Assembly: GCF_000819445.1 (NCBI RefSeq)
Contig: NZ_CP005286.1
Location: forward strand, 558,001-622,000
Direction: 5' to 3'
Length of the DNA: 64,000 bases
Source of the DNA: Corynebacterium humireducens NBRC 106098 = DSM 45392
GTDB lineage: Bacteria; Actinomycetota; Actinomycetes; Mycobacteriales; Mycobacteriaceae
Positions 61,749 to 64,000 of the stretch are shown here, piece after piece. Numbering within the stretch: the stretch's first letter is position 1; every line of letters begins with the position of its first letter. Both the position numbers and the translations under genes were made by a program. The notes below the pieces were generated by a model, which ran no database searches, had not been told where the DNA came from, and saw nothing but the letters and a program-made list of their open reading frames with translations.

Positions 61749-62808
61749 CAACACTCGCGTCGAAAACCTTCTCATCGGGGATGTGCGGTCGGCCGGCCCG
61801 CGGTCGTCGCGTCCGGTCGGCGCCTTCCGGACGGCCGACGCCGCCCGCCGGTACTGGATCATCCTGTCCGCGCTCGTCGCCGCCGGACTGCTCTTCGCCG
61901 GCGGGCTGCTGGCCTGGAACAACCCGATGCCCTTCGGCACCGAGACGTTCTGGCTCATCGCCGAACGGCGGGCCGATGCCCTCATCGCGATGGCCGTCGT
62001 CGCCGTCAGCCAGGCGGTGGCCACCGTGGCCTTCCAGACGGTGACGAACAACCGGATCATCACCCCGTCGATCATGGGTTTCGAGTCGCTGTACACCGCG
62101 ATCCACACGACGACGATCTACTTCTTCGGCGCCGCCGGGCTCATCGGGGCGCGGACGCTCGGGACCTTCCTCGTGCAGCTGGTGCTCATGATGGGACTGT
62201 CCCTCCTGCTGTACTCGTGGCTGCTGACCGGTCGCCGCGGCAACATGCACGCGATGCTGCTCGTCGGCATCGTCATCGGCGGGGGCCTGGGCTCGGTGTC
62301 GACGTTCATGCAGCGCATGCTCACCCCGAGTGAGTTCGACGTGCTCACCGCGCGACTCTTCGGCTCGGTCAACAACGCCGACCCCGCGTACTACCCGGTG
62401 GCGATCCCGCTGGTCGTGGTGGCCACGGCGCTCCTGTACCTCAACTCGCGCCGGCTCAACGTCATCTCCCTGGGGCGTGACGCCGCCACGAACCTCGGCC
62501 TGAATCACCGGGCGGTGGCGATCTCGACGCTGGTGCTCATCTCGGTGCTCATGGCCGTGTCGACCGCGCTCGTCGGCCCGATGACGTTCCTCGGGTTCCT
62601 CGTTGCGACGCTGGCCCACCAGTTCGCCGGCACCTACGACCACCGGTACCTCTTCCCGATGGCCACGGCAGTCGCCTTCGTGGTGCTTACCGGCGCCTAC
62701 TTCATCATGAACCACATTTTCGACGCCCAGGGCGTCGTCTCGATCATCATCGAGCTGGTCGGTGGTTCCGTGTTCCTCTTCGTCATCCTCCGAAAGGGTC
62801 GGTTGTGA
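61741..62808 (+). CDS. Iron-siderophore ABC transporter permease 2 (FecCD)
   Basis: 355 residues, with a soluble N-terminal stretch of about 40 residues then eight to nine helices. The coupling region GPMTFLGFLVATLAHQFAGT (about 280-299) is the counterpart of permease 1. The two permeases would form the heterodimeric channel. It overlaps the ATPase gene by 4 nt. Confidence 0.92.
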   Translation: MDSNTRVENLLIGDVRSAGPRSSRPVGAFRTADAARRYWIILSALVAAGLLFAGGLLAWNNPMPFGTETFWLIAERRADALIAMAVVAVSQAVATVAFQTVTNNRIITPSIMGFESLYTAIHTTTIYFFGAAGLIGARTLGTFLVQLVLMMGLSLLLYSWLLTGRRGNMHAMLLVGIVIGGGLGSVSTFMQRMLTPSEFDVLTARLFGSVNNADPAYYPVAIPLVVVATALLYLNSRRLNVISLGRDAATNLGLNHRAVAISTLVLISVLMAVSTALVGPMTFLGFLVATLAHQFAGTYDHRYLFPMATAVAFVVLTGAYFIMNHIFDAQGVVSIIIELVGGSVFLFVILRKGRL

Positions 62809-63560
62809 TCACTCTCCGGAACGTCCGCAAGGACTACAACAGCGACGTCGCCATCGGCCCGGTGGATCTGGAGATCCCGGCCGGCGGCATCACCGCCCTC
62901 GTCGGCCCGAACGGTGCCGGCAAGTCGACGCTGCTCACCATGATCGGTCGGCTGCTGGGCATGGACTCCGGTGACATCCGGGTCGCCCAGTTCGACATCA
63001 CCACGACGAAATCGAAGGATCTCGCCCGTGTCCTGTCGATCCTGCGCCAGGAGAACCACTTCATCACCCGGCTGACCGTCCGTCAGCTCGTCGGTTTCGG
63101 CCGCTTCCCCTACTCCCAGGGACGTCTCACCGCAGAGGACGAGGAGATCATCTCCCGCTACATCGACTTCCTCCGCCTCACGGATCTTGAGGACCGCTAC
63201 CTCGACCAGCTCTCCGGCGGCCAGCGGCAGCGCGCCTATGTCGCGATGGTCCTGTGCCAGGAGACGGACTACGTGCTTCTCGACGAACCCCTCAACAACC
63301 TCGACATCGCCCACTCCGTCGAGATGATGAAGCACCTGCAGTCCGCCGCCCGGGAATTCGGCCGCACCATCATCGTCGTCCTCCACGACATCAACTTCGC
63401 CGCCCGCTACGCGGACTACATCTGTGCCGTGAAGTCGGGACGCATCGCAGAGTTCGGTACACCGGAGGAGGTCATGCGGGACGACATCCTCACCGACATC
63501 TTCCACACCCCGGTCCAGGTGATTGACGGACCCCAGGGCCTCCTCGCCGTCTACCACTAG
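62805..63560 (+). CDS. Iron-siderophore ABC transporter ATP-binding protein
   Basis: 251 residues from GTG 62805 with Walker A GPNGAGKSTLLTMIG (about 34-48), Q-loop LRQENHFITRL, signature QLSGGQRQRAYVAMVLCQ (about 136-153), Walker B VLLDEPLNNLD (about 158-168) and H-loop VVLHDINF. It powers import of the ferric siderophore; the four genes overlap or nearly so and form one operon. Confidence 0.94.
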   Translation: MITLRNVRKDYNSDVAIGPVDLEIPAGGITALVGPNGAGKSTLLTMIGRLLGMDSGDIRVAQFDITTTKSKDLARVLSILRQENHFITRLTVRQLVGFGRFPYSQGRLTAEDEEIISRYIDFLRLTDLEDRYLDQLSGGQRQRAYVAMVLCQETDYVLLDEPLNNLDIAHSVEMMKHLQSAAREFGRTIIVVLHDINFAARYADYICAVKSGRIAEFGTPEEVMRDDILTDIFHTPVQVIDGPQGLLAVYH

Positions 63561-64000
63561 GGCTGCTCGCTTATCGACGCCCCGGGCACCTGCCGTTCAC
63601 GCGGCGCAGCGTTTGCATGGTGTCCGGAGGGCCGTTGAAGAGTGTCGTTTAATGCGTCTGAACTGGCGATTTGCCTTATCGCGAGCAAACTTCGTATAGT
63701 TTTCATCGTTGCCAAGAACGGTTACCGAGAGGTTGCTGGGAAGGGAACAGAGAAAAATAAAAACAAGAACTTCACAGCCTGGATTTGACACAGTCAGTCC
63801 GATAGCGTAAGTTCAATAAAGCCGCTTGAGAGCCGGAGTCCGAGAGGGAAACGGGGAAAAGCGTGCGGATGTTGTGTGAGAACTCAATAGTGTGCCAATG
63901 TACTTTTGTTTGTGGTCTATTGGTTGTGTGTGCCGGCCAGCCTCGGGCGTATGATGTTCGGGTTGGTGGGTGTGTGCCGGGTGGTACCTTCTTCTATGAC
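63561..64000 (+). other. rRNA operon promoter and leader region (16S starts beyond window)
   Basis: 440 bp without a protein gene. 63561-63657 is spacer with a GCTTATCGACGC element; then the promoter; then leader from about 63707. GTTGTGTGAGAACTCAATAG (63871-63890) is the conserved actinobacterial rrn leader element near the antitermination and RNase III region. No 16S 5' end (TTTGATCCTGGCTCAG-type) appears before 64000. Confidence 0.75.
63671..63700 (+). promoter_or_regulatory. rRNA operon promoter
   Basis: -35 TTGCCT (63671-63676), 18-bp spacer, -10 TATAGT (63695-63700), preceded by CTGAACTGGCGATTTG (63658-63673), also found intact at the second tRNA-fMet promoter. The downstream leader features support an rrn promoter. 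Confidence 0.75.

Noticed and set aside
63597..63791. Minus-strand frame of 64 codons over the rRNA promoter
   Set aside because: Coincides with the rrn promoter and leader; no RBS.

Overview
The window is chromosomal DNA from a high-GC Corynebacterium. The evidence is gene order: tobH-manA ... tmk-mtrA-mtrB-lpqB-comF-hpf-secA, aroA-rsgA, sigH-rshA-bL37-whcE, adnA-adnB-cglK-nudC-uvrD2, hisN, prfB-ftsE-ftsX-smpB-ssrA and a four-gene iron-siderophore ABC operon beside an rRNA promoter. This follows the C. glutamicum cg0856-cg0928 region and, over long stretches, Mycobacterium tuberculosis Rv3256c-Rv3193c. The species cannot be fixed from the sequence alone. No CRISPR array, insertion sequence, integrase or prophage block was seen.

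1-13,972: mannose-6-phosphate isomerase (sugar precursors for envelope glycans), a Pro/Thr-rich envelope protein, thymidylate kinase, the MtrAB-LpqB envelope two-component system, a ComF-like phosphoribosyltransferase, the long ribosome-hibernation factor and the SecA motor. After these come an amidase with a 47-residue companion, an Rv3235-family gene, a HAD-like protein and a DUF6912 protein. 13,990-16,489: an operator-like palindrome ahead of a two-gene acyl-CoA desaturase system (flavin/2Fe-2S reductase plus membrane desaturase).

16,496-27,404: RsgA and AroA, a SRAP protein, YbaK, the sigma-H/anti-sigma pair, the 24-residue ribosomal protein bL37 and the WhiB-type WhcE with a long upstream region carrying GlxR-like sites. 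Then an RhlE helicase with a membrane beta-propeller protein, and DUF3107, DUF3152 and TIGR02569 proteins. Several divergent gene pairs here look leaderless, with -10 boxes 7 nt before the start codons.

27,408-46,054: a DNA-repair and ion block with the AdnAB helicase-nuclease, a K+ channel with a likely internal start for its RCK domain, NudC and UvrD2. It is followed by an orphan E1-like cyclodehydratase-type protein, a YgjP-type metallopeptidase, a DUF2342 protein, a PDZ-Lon protease and a UPF0182 membrane protein. 46,075-46,668: two initiator tRNA genes inside a 148-bp near-perfect duplication; their promoters resemble the rRNA promoter at the window end.

46,792-57,034: a secreted S1 protease, two inositol-monophosphatase-family genes (one HisN), release factor 2, FtsEX, a pair of paralogous tail-anchored proteins of unknown role, SmpB, DUF488 and the tmRNA gene. 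57,050-59,496: the most accessory-looking stretch, a WYL-domain protein followed by a stand-alone HsdR-N-type nuclease, a candidate small defence module. 59,580-64,000: a DtxR-like site, the siderophore ABC transporter, and the promoter and leader of an rRNA operon whose 16S gene starts beyond the window.
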